The notes: generated from the sequence alone by a model not told the origin. Shown: positions 35,141 through 48,867, numbered from the stretch's first letter. The stretch is DNA of 64,000 bases from Chionoecetes opilio (GCA_016584305.1 JACEEZ010013983.1:165001-229000), one strand, 5' to 3'. Made by a program: numbers and translations.

Positions 35141-36004
35141 CATAATCACGCTGGACTCCCGATCGCCAACCGTTATCCTCCCGGAAAGAGTTTATAGAGA
35201 TCTCACACACCACACATACTCCTTGTTCAAGTGAAATAGTAATTGCCCGTTTGTAGGAAGAATCCCGTGCGTTGAGAGGGGCTCAAACGTGGAATCACCG
35301 AATGGCGCTCCGCATGTGTGTGAGCACATATACCTACTATATCTGTGTACTCGTGTAGATAAATGTGTATTGTGTGTTCGTGTATGGAGGGTATAAACGT
35401 GGACATATGTATGAGAAGGGGGAGAACATGATGATAATAAAAAGGAGGATCATGGTAATTACAGAAACTACCACATGTAGGTCTCACTGCCTCTTGTATC
35501 TTCCTTATTTTCGTATGTTCTTATGTTCTTATGATATACATAGAGGCAGAAGAAGACTCGGACACGGCGGGACACACGAGTGATTTTCGTGCTCGTATCT
35601 GATGGAGGCCCACAGGTATTTTTAGGAACGTTAACCTTCTCGTCAGGGCTCTGGATGAGGAGGGAGGGGAAGGAGGAGGCATTGATGATGTCACTCAAAC
35701 TTGTGAAGGACGGCCCGCAGTGTGGAGTCGTCGTGGTGGTAGTGGTGGTAGAAGTTTGTGGTAGCCGTCGGACCAGTAGGGGGGAAGGACGATTCTTTAC
35801 ATATACATAAAGGCCAGCAACCAGGGAAGGAAAGGTCCTGCACGTCAGAGGCTCCTCAGGCATCAAAGGTACGGTATAGCAAGACGACTAGGCAATAAAA
35901 TAAGGTAAAGTAATGCATGAAGGGACTGACGTTGTGTGTGTTGATGACGCTGACGCTGATATTGATGATGGTGATGATCAATATTCAGGGCAAGAGTGGC
36001 AGCT

Positions 36005-36470
<466 letters not shown>

Positions 36471-37991
36471 GATTTCTATGTGGCACTTGATTATGTCGCA
36501 GGATCATGTCACAGCTCATTTCCATCGTGTTTCACCAGGCAATTTGAAACATGCCAGGATAGTCTCTGTATAGTTTCCTATATCTTTTTTATTCCATTTA
36601 TTTTTCTTTCAAGCTAAAAAGGGAGGTAGAAAAGAAAGGGAAGTTCTTTGTATTATTCTTTCTGTTACTATTCTTATCGTTATTATAATTGTTATTGTTA
36701 TTGTCGTCTTCATTATAATTATTATTAATATTAGTGTCATCATCATTATTATAATTATGTTATCATAATTATTGTTTTCATTATTAGTAGTATTAGTATT
36801 ATTATTGGTATTATTATCGCTATAATTATTATTTTAATTATTATTTCTATTATTATTATTGTTATTATTATTATTATTGTTATTAACATAATTTATATTT
36901 CTATAATTGTCACTCTTATTTCTAATCATTATCACCTATTGCTATTATTATTGTTATTATTTCCTTTTAATTGTTCAAATGTTTTTCGGAATCATGGGTT
37001 TTTATTTTGGTTATATTTTTTTTTTTCCCCCCTTAAAAACACCTCAAAAAACTTTCCCCAAAAGGGGGTCAACAATGTTTTTAAATAGTAGCATTTTTTA
37101 GGGGAAAACCGGGGTTGGTGTTAGGGGCTTTGGTTCCCAGATTTTGGGCGGGGGGGGGACGGCGGGGCGGTCTCGGGAAGCCTTCAGGAGAGCCGTACTA
37201 TAGTCCAGTCAAAATATGAAGGACCCCCCACAAAGGCAAAAAAAAGAAGTTATATTTTTTAAAACCCTTGATGCCTACTGAATATCTCCCCAAAGATTAT
37301 ACTTAAATTTTTTGGGAGTGGAACGGTTTTTTCGGTTTCATTTGCTTTTGGGTTTAAATTTTTGGAAACAAACCGCAAAAATTTGGGAAAATTTAAAAAT
37401 ATACGACAATATCATTTCTTAAAAATAAAACCCAAAAACAACTTTTAATTATTTTTTTTAACCAGTTGGGGCCTGGGGTTATGGCAAATGACAACTGTCA
37501 CTTTGCAATAATGAAAAAAATTTATGCCTATCTTTTTTTGAACATCAAAAAATAGGGTTTAAAAATTTATATTTAAAAATGTGAGCTATCATTTAAACCC
37601 ATTATTACTGCCCCCCCCTTAGCTGTGAAATGCAGCAATAAAACTTGTTTTATATAAAAGCCCCTCCCCAAAAAAAGGGATGGCTAGTTTTCTTCGGAAA
37701 AACTGACATTCCCCGAAAAGGTGAAAAAGGGTATTAAATTTGAGCTGATGTGAGTCGGGGAATTCTTTTTTTTTTGAAAAAAATTTTTTTTGGAGCTGAA
37801 AAAAGTTCGAAATTTTTAGTACTTAATTAGTTAATAGTGAGTAAAGAAATATATTTAGATAGGGGGAAATTATAATATATAGATAATTAAAATTTAAAAA
37901 AACACAAGGTTTTATATTATATGGGGGAAATTTTGGGATACATCCCAAAAAAACTAGGGTTTACACAAGAACTTAGGTCCGTTCACAATAT
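36471..37991. other. No gene; ATT-rich tract then noisy homopolymer-rich DNA
   Basis: Bases 36655-36960 are an imperfect ATT/GTT/ATC trinucleotide tract. From about 36990 the sequence is full of G, C, A and T runs with little else recognisable, and it looks like poor base calling. Confidence 0.5.
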
Positions 37992-40900
37992 TTAAACGTA
38001 AACTTCATCTCTTCCATGGTCACCATCATCAGAAAGCATCAAAAAAACGTCAAACTGTTCGTTGCATTTTGAAAAAACTACCTCTGCAAAATCCACATGC
38101 GAAGTGCAAGGGCAGCCCAATTTTTCCGGGACAAACCCCCAAGTTTACCTGCACCACCCTTGCAGGGAACATCTAAAAAAGTTTTTAGGAGATACTCTGG
38201 TGCTGCAGCGAGGTCGGGAATGAAAGGGGAAATCACCCGGGGTGCCCAATGATACTCCTTTCCCCAGTCAAGTGGATTGAGTTTGTGCCCTTTCCACTCA
38301 TAAAACCTGATGGAATACCCGAAAGGGGGTAAATTTTTGGGGGAAGCTGGGGCTCTTTGGGGAAAATTCCCCGTGGGTGCAATGCGTTTTTTTGTTGTCC
38401 CCTTTAAAGCAGGGAAATTTTTACTACTCCAATTCGAAAAAAATTGCTGAGGGTTTCCCCTCCGTAACAAAAAACCATTGCTCTGTCCCCCTGCAGCAAT
38501 GTTTTCTTTGGGGGTTGAGTATTCATTGCCAAAAATTTGGGCCGCTTCCCGGGAAAAACTATTTTGTCCTTAAAACAGTTTGGTCCATTCCCCTTTGCGA
38601 CCCCAAAAGGGGCCCCTTTGAGTGGGTTGTCGCACCCAGGTATGCGGGGTTTAAAGGAAAAGTTTTCAACAAAAGTCCACCCAGAGCTCTCGGGAAATTT
38701 TGGCCAAGCCCAAAGGGTTTTGTTTTGGTTTAAAATGCCCCCCTTTTTTCGGCTCCGACATTAAGTAGGGGACTGTGGCACTATTCTTGTTTGAAATAAT
38801 GGGCACAGAGTATCAACAAGCCCAGTGTCTTCGCCAACAAGAACAGTGTTGGATTTGAAAAAACTCCCAAAACTGCAGTTTTTTGCTATGAGTGGGTCCG
38901 TTTCCCACCCCGCATGAAGCACTTCACAATGAGATTCTTCCAGTTTTTCCCCAAGGATGTCAATGAATTGTTGCTTGTTATTTTTTTGTTCCGAAGAAAA
39001 CTCTTCCTTCTTGACGGGTAAAGGGGTCATGGTTTCAGAAAAAAGTTTACCTTCACTGAGGGTTTCGCCACCCCTTTTTGATGGCAAAGTTTTTTTTGTT
39101 GAGGGCCCTTGACGATACCCCATAAAAAACACGACGATAGATGCCCGTATTCCCTTTTAACAAATATTCAGGTAGCGGGTAAAAGAATATTATTGTACTG
39201 TTCCCCGACTGCCACGGGATGCGTGCAATGGGGCACCCCCCCCAATCTAGTACGTATTGTATACCCGGTGGTTTTGATAGATCGGCAGGTCCCAAGGGGT
39301 TTGATTGCTGAGGCTAACGCGGGTTTATTGGCGGAGACCCAAGGATTTTTAGTCTCGAACAAAAAAAAAAAGGGGGAAATATGCCCCAAATTTCACAAAC
39401 GAGGTTTTGGATAAGTCCCCAATTTTTCCCAGTCCCCACCCGATCAAAGTCTCTGGAAGAGTAACTGAGGTGATTTGTGCTCCCCTTTTGGTGTTTGTCA
39501 TTGCAGTCTCTGAGTCCATAGTTATGGCTTGGGGCTTTTCTTTATGATGTATTCAAGCACACGGGTTTTCCAAAAAATCTGCCCCCAAGGGCCCCTTTTT
39601 TCCCACGGTTTTCGCGTCCCTCAACATTGAACCCCGTTTGGCAAAAAAATACCAGTGAAAAAAGTTGTGAAGAGAATTTTTTTGAAAGGGATCCCCCTCA
39701 TGAAGAAACGCAAGCATTTTTGGGGTTTAGTACCCTAAATTTTTCGTTAGACTTTTATAGATACTTGTGTTGTTTTACTTGTCACATTACATTCCTTAGT
39801 GAGGGGTTGGAGGGGCCCTTGTTCACCTCTGCACAGGGCAGGGGTAGCCCGACCAAAAGAGCGCCTGTGGTCTCTGTCATCCCTCTTTCCCCTGGTCAGC
39901 CCCCCTGATGTCTTTAGGCCTTTTCCCCAAAAAGTAACTTGCCTCGATGACAAATCGGTAAAACCGACCAGCCCAGTATCTGGGCGCTCCGTTTTGGACA
40001 ACTTGGAATCCCTTTGGGGGAAATTTTTGGGGTACTTCTGGATGGTCCTTCGGAAATCTGTCATAAGTTGCAGAAAATATGTGAAGGCACTTTGTGTAGG
40101 CCTTTTCCGGAAGCTGCAAGAAAATGGCGCAAAGGCGCGCCCGGACATGCAAAGGGAAACATCCAATTTCCCCCGTTCTTTAAAATTTTTTGAAAAAAAA
40201 ACGGTAAGGGCCCCATTTCCCTTATTTTTTAAAACCCCAGTCTCGCTGTCCCTTGATCCCTTTAAATTTCACCAAAAACACATGGTGGGTTTTGTCCCCC
40301 AAAGACCTCCAACACCTTTGACGAATCGATGTCTGACACTGCTTGGTCACCCGGAAAATCAGACCGTCAAAAAAAGTACCGGGATTTATTTAGCTCGTTG
40401 GGAAATGTAGGCTCACTGGGTTCCCCCCTCACTTGGTAGGTTTATCTGAAATTTCCTTGGAAAAAAAGTTTTTCATTTGAGTGCGGCCCTTTAAGAAAAT
40501 AGATGTCCCCGTATAGCCTAGACCCCGGCTTTGCCCCTCATCATGTGGGTTTTAGTGTTGCTAGCATATGAACTTCCCGAAACTCTTTGATCCGACCAGA
40601 CATCAGGTGGCCAATACACCCAAGAAAAAAATATGAGGTAGGGGAAACCTCCCAGTCTTAGAACAATCGAGTGAAGTTTGCTGTCCGCCCGGCCGCTCTT
40701 GACTATGGGGAGAGCTTTCCCCCCAAAGTGGCTGTCAAAAATTTAGTATCGGTGGTTTTCCCCCCATAAACTCAGCGCATGTTCACAAACGAAAGGGAAG
40801 TTGGAGTTGATTTCAGTCCAAGTCACTTGGGCTGAGATCAATCATGGGCAAAAAAACATTATTTATGCCTTTACCCGGATTTTTTCCCTTTTTTAACCCT

Positions 40901-42600
40901 CTGCATCATTCCAGTCAAGAGGGTCGAGGTGATCGAAACTGTGGCGGGAAAAACCCTTTCCCGAGGGGGATCAACATTTGAGCGATTTTCGCAGGTCAGT
41001 AGACCCGGAAGTTTCGTAGGGTAAGGGGCTGCAGTCCTCCACATGCTGAAAGTGAATGGGGCGTATATTGATTCGCCCCAAATTGGGGCGATATCTCTGC
41101 TGAGACAGCTCTAGGGCAAACTGAAGTGTTTCCCGGGCTGCTTTTTGGGGTCCCCACACGCAATGAGCCCCCTTTCCTGGGAAAGGTTTCCCCCCCATTT
41201 TTAAGTGCAGATGGGCCCCTGGTCAACATTGTCCGCCACATATTGAAAAGGGAAAAGTCCGGGGGGTTAAAAACCCGGGAATCGTTCCACTCTTTTACTG
41301 CTGCGCTGCGCTCATACGTTTTCACCTCCGTGTTTAACAAAGATACCCCTGTGCAAAGGGGCGTTTTTATTGAGAAAACGAGAACCCCAAAAAGGTGTGC
41401 CCTTTTGGGTACCAAGGGCCCCCGCAAAGTGGAGCTTGAAGGATCCAGGGCCCCGTGGCTTGCATGATCGCCTGTCCGAGGTGAAGGGTTTTTAATTTTT
41501 TTCCTTTCCCCACAAAGAGCATTTTCCCGCAAGAGCTTTAGTGGGCTCTTGGAGGGAAATTGGTTTCAGCAAATTTACAGTGGACATGCATAGTAGTCGG
41601 GTAAATGTTCCCCAATTTGAGATTTCCTGTTTTATGTCACTTTTAATGAGATCAGCGGCTGTCTTGATCGGCAAATTTTCTGCTTTAGGGTCACTTTCCT
41701 TTTGTTGACGATAGAAGGCCCAAAGGGAAACGACCCATGCCACACCCCCAAAAATTAACCCAAAAATTTTGGGTTTTCCCTTCATGTCTGCAAATTTTGT
41801 TTTATCACCCAAATTTATTGAGAAAGGGGATCCTTATGGGGATGAAAAACCAATGCATCACAGCCCGTTTTTAATAGGAAATCCCCATTTTCCCAATTAA
41901 ACACCCAAATTTTGGTTAGGTTTTATTTATTTTCCCTTTAGGTAAAATTTGCCCCCTTTTGGAACGCTTCATGTCTATTTGGTCCTTAGGTGGGCCCAAA
42001 ATTCTGCTTTTTTGGGTGAAGAGCCCCCTTTCCCATTGGAATTTGGTGGTTTAAAAGTTTCTTTTTTACGAAAGTTAGGTTAAATGCCACCGTTATGGTA
42101 TACCGCAATTTCTGCGTTTTAGATCGCCAACAATGCAAAAATTTTGCTCCCCCACGTATCTGACCCCAATTTTCTAATCGATTTTTTCAGGCAGTCGACA
42201 CCTGATTTTGGGGAAATCGAAAGTCCCTTTAAAAGGATCAACATTTTGGGTCCTTTTCCTCCCTTGGTACTTGTCAGGGGTTACCACAGAAAAAACACTG
42301 ATTTTGGTAGTCAAACGCTGAATCCAAAGAAGAAGGCACCTCCTTTTTCTGAAACAGACCCCAAACATGTTTTCGCTTCAGAGAAAGTTCAATGGGCTCT
42401 CAAAATTTTAAAAACACCCCCCGGCAATCTGTATTTAAATTTCCTGTCCTGGAAAGGGGCTTGGACTTTTTAAAACCCCGCTCACTTCCAGCTTCTTTGA
42501 CCCCGTCAACCTTTATTTTCCGGGCAGTGTACGGTTGGATCACAGGAAAAGGGGGTTTTTTACAGAAGGGCGCCCGTCCCCATGTTGTGAAAAGAGAGGA
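37992..42600 (-). pseudogene. Multicopy zinc-finger / XPG(FEN)-like nuclease family gene, frameshifted throughout
   Basis: One long minus-strand gene, broken by many frameshifts, that I recognise as a large protein family found in multiple copies in decapod and other animal genomes. Near 42340 an N-terminal Cys-rich block reads DYQNQCFFCGNP. At about 41500-41812 comes AADLIKSDIKQEI with STVNLL, PISLQEPTKAL and GKE. At about 41320 is EVKTYERSAAVKE, and at about 41000-41050 the GLQPLT-type block. At about 39910-40150 are YTKCLHIFSATYDRF, PEVPQ and KTSGGLTRG. At about 38760-39130 is the nuclease-like core, with FIDILGEKLEE, CEVLHAG and NTVLVGEDTGL. PGCDNPLKGAPFGVAKG (about 38600-38640) resembles the GCD...GIGK turn of FEN1/XPG. 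LNPLDWG (about 38270), a C-terminal Cys-containing tail and a TAA (complement of 37992-37994) close it. Activity cannot be judged from this copy. The frameshifts may be base-calling errors rather than mutations. Confidence 0.72.
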
Positions 42601-43473
42601 AAAATTAGGATTAAAATTTGTTCCCCCTGTTTTTTTCCGGGGCCTATTTAAAGTACATGTTCATATACCTGTTTATAAAAAAAAACAAAAAAACAGTATA
42701 CTCTCCAAGTTTTTTTTAAATTAATTTGGGTAAGTGGTTAACGGCCCAAATTTTGGTTTCTAAAGAAATGTTAAAAAAAAAATTTAAAAGTTAAAAAAAA
42801 AAAAAAAAAAAATAAAATTTAAAGTTTAAAAAAAGGTTAAAAAAAAAAAAAATTTTTTTAAAAAATTTAAATTTAAAAAAAAAAACCCTTTAAAAAATCC
42901 CACATTAAAAAAAATACTCCCAAAAATTACCCAAAGACCCCAGCGTTTTACTCTCCCCAAATTTTTTTAAATTAATGGGTAGTGGTTAAAAGGCCCCCAA
43001 AATTTGGGACCAATGAAAAGTTTAAAAAAAAAAATTTAAATGTTAAAAAAAAAAAATTTTTTGAAAATTTAATGTCAAAAAATTTTTCAAAAAATTTTTT
43101 TTGTTTTTTTAAAAATTTAAATAAAAAAAAACTTTAAAAAATCCTACATTAAATATAATTTCTCCTTACATTACAAGGGCCGCAGCGTTTTTAACCCGCT
43201 CTGCCCCAAACCCCATCCAATTTCCCCACTTTCAAACGTCACTCCACCTCTCGTTCACGGCTCTCGTTCAATCTGAAAAAAATAATTTATCCACCCCATT
43301 TGAAAAAAAAGAGTATAATTTCATATATTTGTTCTGGGGAAAAAAAGGGTTTTATAAAAATATTGTTTTGTTTCTTTGCCCAAATTTTTGGTGGGGTTAG
43401 GGGTAAAAAAAGCGCTAAAAATTTATTGGACTAAAAGGGACTGTTCACTTTGGGCCTTAAAAAAGATTTTCAT
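42601..43473. other. No gene; A/T homopolymer-rich noisy DNA
   Basis: Long A and T runs (42758-43140) and two roughly repeated blocks around CAAATTTTTTTAAATTAAT at about 42710 and 42958. It may be one sequence represented twice with errors. Confidence 0.45.
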
Positions 43474-43697
43474 TTAACCCCTTCACACCCAGATCTTTCT
43501 TGCTATAAAAAAATTTTATGTTTTTGAGCCATAAAAATTAGAAAAAAAAGAATATACCCAAAAAATTTTGTCGGGCCCAAAAATTATTAAAAAAAGGTCA
43601 TATCTATTTAAAAAATTTTTTATATGCCCCTTTAAAAAACCCTTTTAAGGGGAGCCAAATTAAATGGAATTTCGTTTTTGGGTTTTTAGGGATTAAG
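43474..43697. mobile_element. TTAACCC-ended MITE, copy 1 (noisy)
   Basis: Starts TTAACCCCTTCACACCCAGA and continues TCTTTC, TGCTATAAAAA, AGCCATAAAA. The right end is degraded (TTTTTAGGGATTAA). It belongs to the same family as 47981-48185, 49772-49987, 51832-52026 and 53578-53791. Confidence 0.6.
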
Positions 43698-44423
43698 ATG
43701 CTAGTGATACTTTGTCATTATTTGTAAGGTCTTCATTACAATATACAGAACTGGAATCAATGGAGCATAGAGGCAATATGGCGCTGCTTAGACCGAGCAT
43801 GGCCAAACTCTCCCTATCTACTACGCCTCTGGCCTTCATGAGTGACATAGGAAAGTCCTCATCCATTACTCATTGCGATCAATGCTCCCATTCGTTGCAT
43901 AAATCTATACACTCGAGGATTATACAACAGATCACTTCCCTTACCCTTAGTTATCCATATATTTCATTGAGCAAATTAACCAAAGTTATAGATATTGAAA
44001 TAAATTCTTTACTAATGTCCTTTTTAAGATTAACGCATCCTTTGACAAGTTTTTTGGTAGAAGTAAAAATTCACTTACGTTTTTAAGACAATGAGAAGTA
44101 CATATATACAGTGCCAAGTGTAACAAAACAAAAAATATCGAAGGAAAAAGCATATCTTCCTCCCCTTTTTGAAATGGCAGACTGACAAACTATATGAAAA
44201 AAAAATGGAATGGTAAGCTTAGTTTCTGAGTTATCATGATATTCGGTAATCACAGCACCTTATACTGCAGAAGATGAACAACAAATCTAGAATAAGTCAG
44301 AGTGCGTTGAAAAGTTTGTCAGTGAAAGCAATGAGGGAGTGAAGATTTTGTCCTTGCATTATAATATCAAGATTGGCAGGACAGTAATGGGGGTAAGTAT
44401 AAAGTCTTGTCAAGCAAGGACAC
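43698..44423. other. No gene recognised
   Basis: A 124-codon frame at 43712-44086 starts at a non-ATG codon and has no recognisable domain. No other signal is seen. Confidence 0.4.
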
Positions 44424-47400
44424 GCATAGGATTACATAGGATTACATAGGAGTAACAGACACCAGGAGACCTATTGGTCCATAGCGAGGGTATCTGCTGA
44501 ACTACATACTACTAACTATCAACTACTTGTAAGAAAACAGTTGGAAAATGATACCATGTCCCTAAAGAGGATAGGAACATGGAAATTTCATAGTGCAGAA
44601 TGATAGGATATGAAAAAACTAACTACAACTACCACTACCACTAAAAACTAATCGATAGGGGGGGACTAGATACGAATTCGCACTATCAATCCCCATTTAC
44701 TTTACCAGTGCGCGTCAAGTCTGTTTTTTAATGTAGTTATTGTGTTGGCTCCGACAACTTTTGCTGGTAACTTGTTTCCATCGATCAACGACTCTAACAT
44801 TGAAATAATTTTTACGGAGATCGGTGATGAAAACGTTGACCGTTTATTTTTAAAAAACCATTATTTCTTGTTGTCATTTGAGTTGAAAGCTCGAATAGGC
44901 CTCTTGATTAAGACATCAAAACCCTTTTTAGGATCTTAAAGGTTTCTATCAGTCCCCACGGTTTCTACGACCCTTTAAGGAAAACATATTAAGTTCCGCA
45001 GTCTCTCTTCATAAGATGAATTTGCAGAGATGAATTTTTTTGGTTGCTCTTCTTTGCACTGATTCCAATTTGGCTTGATCTTTTACGAAACAGGGCGACC
45101 AGAATTGAACGGCATATTCCAAGTGCGGCCTAACCAAGGACGTGTATAATTGTGTCATTACTTTCGGAGTTTTATGTTCAAAGTTACGTTTAATAAAGCC
45201 CAACATCATATTTGCCTTTTACTGGCAGCTAGGCAATGCGAACTGGTTTTCAGATCATTACTGATGATGACACCTAGATCCTTTTCCTGCTGTACTTCAG
45301 TTAACGATTTATTTTGCATTTGATATTTATATTTGAGGTTATCGTTGCCTATATGCATTATTTTACATTTTCGGAATTGAATTTAATAGCCATTTATCAC
45401 TCCAATCTGATAGTTTGTCGAGATCACTTTGTATGAGTTCGCATTTTTCTCTAGATATGCTTTACCGCCTAATTTGGTGTCATCTGCAAATTTTGATATT
45501 TTAGATACAAGTCCGCAGTCCAGATCGTTGATATATATCAGAAAAAGAGTAGGACCCAAGACCGAGCCCTGAGGCACCCCAATAGTGACATCTAACCAAA
45601 TCAGATGCCTCACCATTTATTATTTACCCGTTGTTTACGATTTGAACCCAAAATCCCCAATCCATGAACATAATTGCTCTCCTATGCCATGTGCCCTTAG
45701 CTTGGTCAACAGTCGCTTATGTGGAACTGTATCGAAGGCTTTCTGAAAATAAGGTATATTACATCCGGGGGAAAATTTTAGCGTCCCAGTTTGAAAAAAT
45801 GACTTTAAAAAAAAATCCAGTAGGTTTTTTAAGCAGGATCTCTTTTTTCGAAATCCATGCTGGGAGTTTAGTATAGAGTTATTTTCATCGAGAAAAAGAC
45901 ACTATTTTATCCCGCAATATTTTCTCAAATATTTTAAACAATCACGGCGTTAGACTAATTGGGCGATAATTACTTGCGAGGCTCTTACTCCCTTTCTTGA
46001 ATATCGGTGTAACATTAGCTAATTTCCACATACTAGGAACATTTTTTTCACTTAGCGATTTATTGAAAATAATCTTTAATGGAGCGAAAGTTGACTGTGA
46101 CATTCGCGAAGTAGTCGCGGCGAGATTTCGTCCACCCCCACGGATTTTGCTGGGTCAATTTTCAGCAAATACTTTGATATTTCGTCTATGTTATCTCTCC
46201 TATTACCAGTCTATCCCTTTCGAGTCCTGCATACATGTTTACTGGTTCTGGTAATGGAGTTTCGTCTTCTTTAATAAATACCGCATTAAAGTATTCATTG
46301 AGTACGAACGCCATACTCTTATTATCATTTACCAAGATATTATTATTATCTTTCAGTGGTCCAATACTGTTTTGACGTTTTTCTTACTTCGAACGTATTG
46401 AAAGAACCCTTTTTGGTTTTATTTGGATTCCTTTGCAATTTTTTCTTCATACTCGCGCTTTTTAGACTTAATTAGTCCTTTGCAGCGACGTTTGAACGTC
46501 ATTGTATTTTCTAGAATCGCAGTCTGCATTTGATCTTTTGTAAACTTTATACGCTCGGCGCTTTCTGCCAATGATTTTTTGGATCTCATAATTCATCCAA
46601 CTGGGTCTGTTTATGTTATTCAAACGTTTTCTTACCATGGGAACTGTTTTTTCCACCACCGATTGGAGTTTATTAGTGAATACATTACACATGTTTTCGG
46701 CGTTATTTCCTTTAGTAGGTCAATCCATTCAACTTCGCTTAGTACCCTGCTGATCTTCGTGAAATCTGCTTTATTATAATTTGGGACTAATAACCGATTT
46801 TCTTTTGATGTCTACATTGCAATTTATGCCGCATCTGATTAGCCTGTGATCACTGTTTGCCAAATGTTCACCTATATCGCAGTAATCAATCAGATCAATG
46901 TCGGTAGTGAAAACTAAATCTAGGATACTATTATCCCTTGTAGGCTCACGGACCACCTGATTAAATATACTTCGTTCACCATATCAAGCAATCGCATACC
47001 TTCTCTATCAGCAAATTATTATTTCCCGTTTATATGAGGTAGGTTAAAAACTCCACCCAAAAAAAATTGTATCGTTATTATTGTTCACAAAATGACTTTA
47101 TCTCGTCGTACAGGAGACAATCTACTTCCGCATTAGATTTGGAGGACGAAAATATTGTCCCAATAGTTAGGGAATTTACCGTTTAGCTTAATCTTTGCGT
47201 AGACTGAGTCATAATGATCTTTGTTTACTTTATCGATTTCGATTGCTTGCAAATTTTCTTTAATGTAAAGAATGACACCTCCACCTGCTTTTATGCGTGC
47301 GACAATTTAGGAATGTCTTATAGCCTGGAATGGCTATTTAAGTAATAAATGTTTATCTTTTGTTTTTGACCCAACTCTCAGTGATACTGACGATATCTGG

Positions 47401-47980
47401 CGGGTTTCGGCAACAACGTATGCTAATAATTCGTTACGCTTTAAAATAATGCTTCTGGCATTTGTGTAGAGTAATTTTTAAATTCCTTGATAGTTTTGGT
47501 AACCTTGCGTGAGGGTTACCGGCAGGGCGTCTACGGTCCACTTTTTCAGGGCGCTTGATTAAGTACTTTGATTAGTATTTGCGGAAACGGGACGTACCCA
47601 GCGTTGCTGTGGGGTAAAAGGGGTTAAGGTGATGCTGCTACCGCCGTCCGCTCGTCGTTTTGATCTGTAAAGAAGAAAACTTTATCATTTTGCAGACGTC
47701 CTAATCGTGCATGGCCGACGGGGCTGAGGTGGAGTCCGTCATCCCAAATAGGATGGAATCCTCAACCAGGATGGGATCCTCGTAGAAATTATCCAGAAGT
47801 TTGCGAAAATCTACATTCTCCTGTGCACAAAAAGACTCAGTCGGTTATTTGCGCTGAACGCCTTATCGTAAAAACGTTGGCCTACTCCTAGTCTCGGGAG
47901 AATTCCTGAAATAATGATATGATTAGTTTTAGTCTTGAATTTCCGGATCAACTTCCTGGCAGACAGGGAGGTGGGCATTC
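44424..47980 (-). mobile_element. CR1/L2-like LINE, near full length, decayed (SGNH hydrolase + endonuclease + RT)
   Basis: Read on the minus strand. At 47690-47970 is an SGNH-hydrolase (esterase) segment with HIIISGILPRLGVGQRFYD and, after a frameshift, WDDGLHLSPVGHARLG, the C-terminal Asp-x-x-His block. At about 47280-47480 the endonuclease begins, with RPDIVSITESWVK. At 46774-46956 is its end, with NSILDLVFTT and SDHRLIRCG. At about 46240-46260 and below come the RT segments: [55 protein letters not shown] with FLIYINDL (about 45540), FADDTK (about 45490) and SLVRPHLEYAVQFWSP (about 45110). The 3' end is repeated CCTATGTAAT units near 44430. Stops and frameshifts make it inactive. An SGNH domain before the endonuclease is known from CR1/L2-type elements. 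Confidence 0.88.
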
Positions 47981-48185
47981 TTAACCCTTTCACTCCCAGA
48001 TCTTTCCTTTGCTATATGAAATCGTCTGTTGTTAGCCAGAAAATTGCGAAAACTAACTTAATATGCCAAATGACCAACAAGGATACTAAACAGGTCATAT
48101 CTATAAAATATTGCTTATATTAATTAAAATCGTCTTATGGTACCCAAATTACAATGAAAATTACGTTCTGGGACTCAAGGGGTTA
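47981..48185. mobile_element. TTAACCC-ended MITE, copy 2
   Basis: Begins TTAACCCTTTCACTCCCAGA and ends ACGTTCTGGGACTCAAGGGG plus TTAA, so the ends are imperfect inverted repeats of about 20 bp. It is about 205 bp, with a shared core including CCTTTGCTAT, GACCAACAAGGATACTAAAC and TAATTAAAATCGTCTTATGG. It sits at the 5' limit of the LINE, apparently inserted in its SGNH-domain frame. Confidence 0.82.
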
Positions 48186-48424
48186 AAGCTCAGAAGATAG
48201 TTATTCACGAAAAATGTGTTAAAAGATAAGAAGAGATGCACCAGAAGATGAGGAACTGATATGCAGCCGATACTTTGACTTCACATTGTTCAGAAATCGC
48301 ACCAGAGTAGTTATCCCTCGGTCACGTGCAAAGATGTGGCCACAGCTGCTCGAATTTTTTTTTAACTATGAAAGACTATGCTCGTATAATATTAGGTGAT
48401 TCAGCTATTAATTTGTATACTCTG

Positions 48425-48549
<125 letters not shown>

Positions 48550-48867
48550 ATAAATAAATGGATAGATATATGAGTTTAGTGAATGACAAACATACATAGA
48601 CGTGTCCACATCTAAAAGCAAATATCATTCACCATGCCATAATTTTATTTTCCCGCGTTTTAATGGTCAGTTTTGTCAAGATATCTCACAACTTGTTCCT
48701 CAAATCACTTTACACACCCACTTGCGTCCTTCTTGATTGATCTCGCCTTTGCTCTTTCCTTCACTATCTCACTCATTATTACGTCGGTGAGCGCGTTCAG
48801 CACACGTTCTTTTGTTTTGTACAAGTGTTAATTGCCGTCTACGAAGAATGTCAGTTTTATTTTTACC

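Noticed and set aside
39627..40410. + strand frames of 93 and 203 codons
   Set aside because: They are antisense shadows of the minus-strand multicopy gene, whose conserved blocks lie on the other strand.
37992..42600. Endogenous DNA virus (nimavirus-like) gene
   Set aside because: Considered because decapod genomes hold such insertions. However, the ordered blocks match the multicopy Cys-rich/XPG-like family, and no viral gene neighbours are seen.
43712..44086. 124-codon frame on the + strand
   Set aside because: It starts at a non-ATG codon, has no domain or conserved motif and lies next to noisy sequence.
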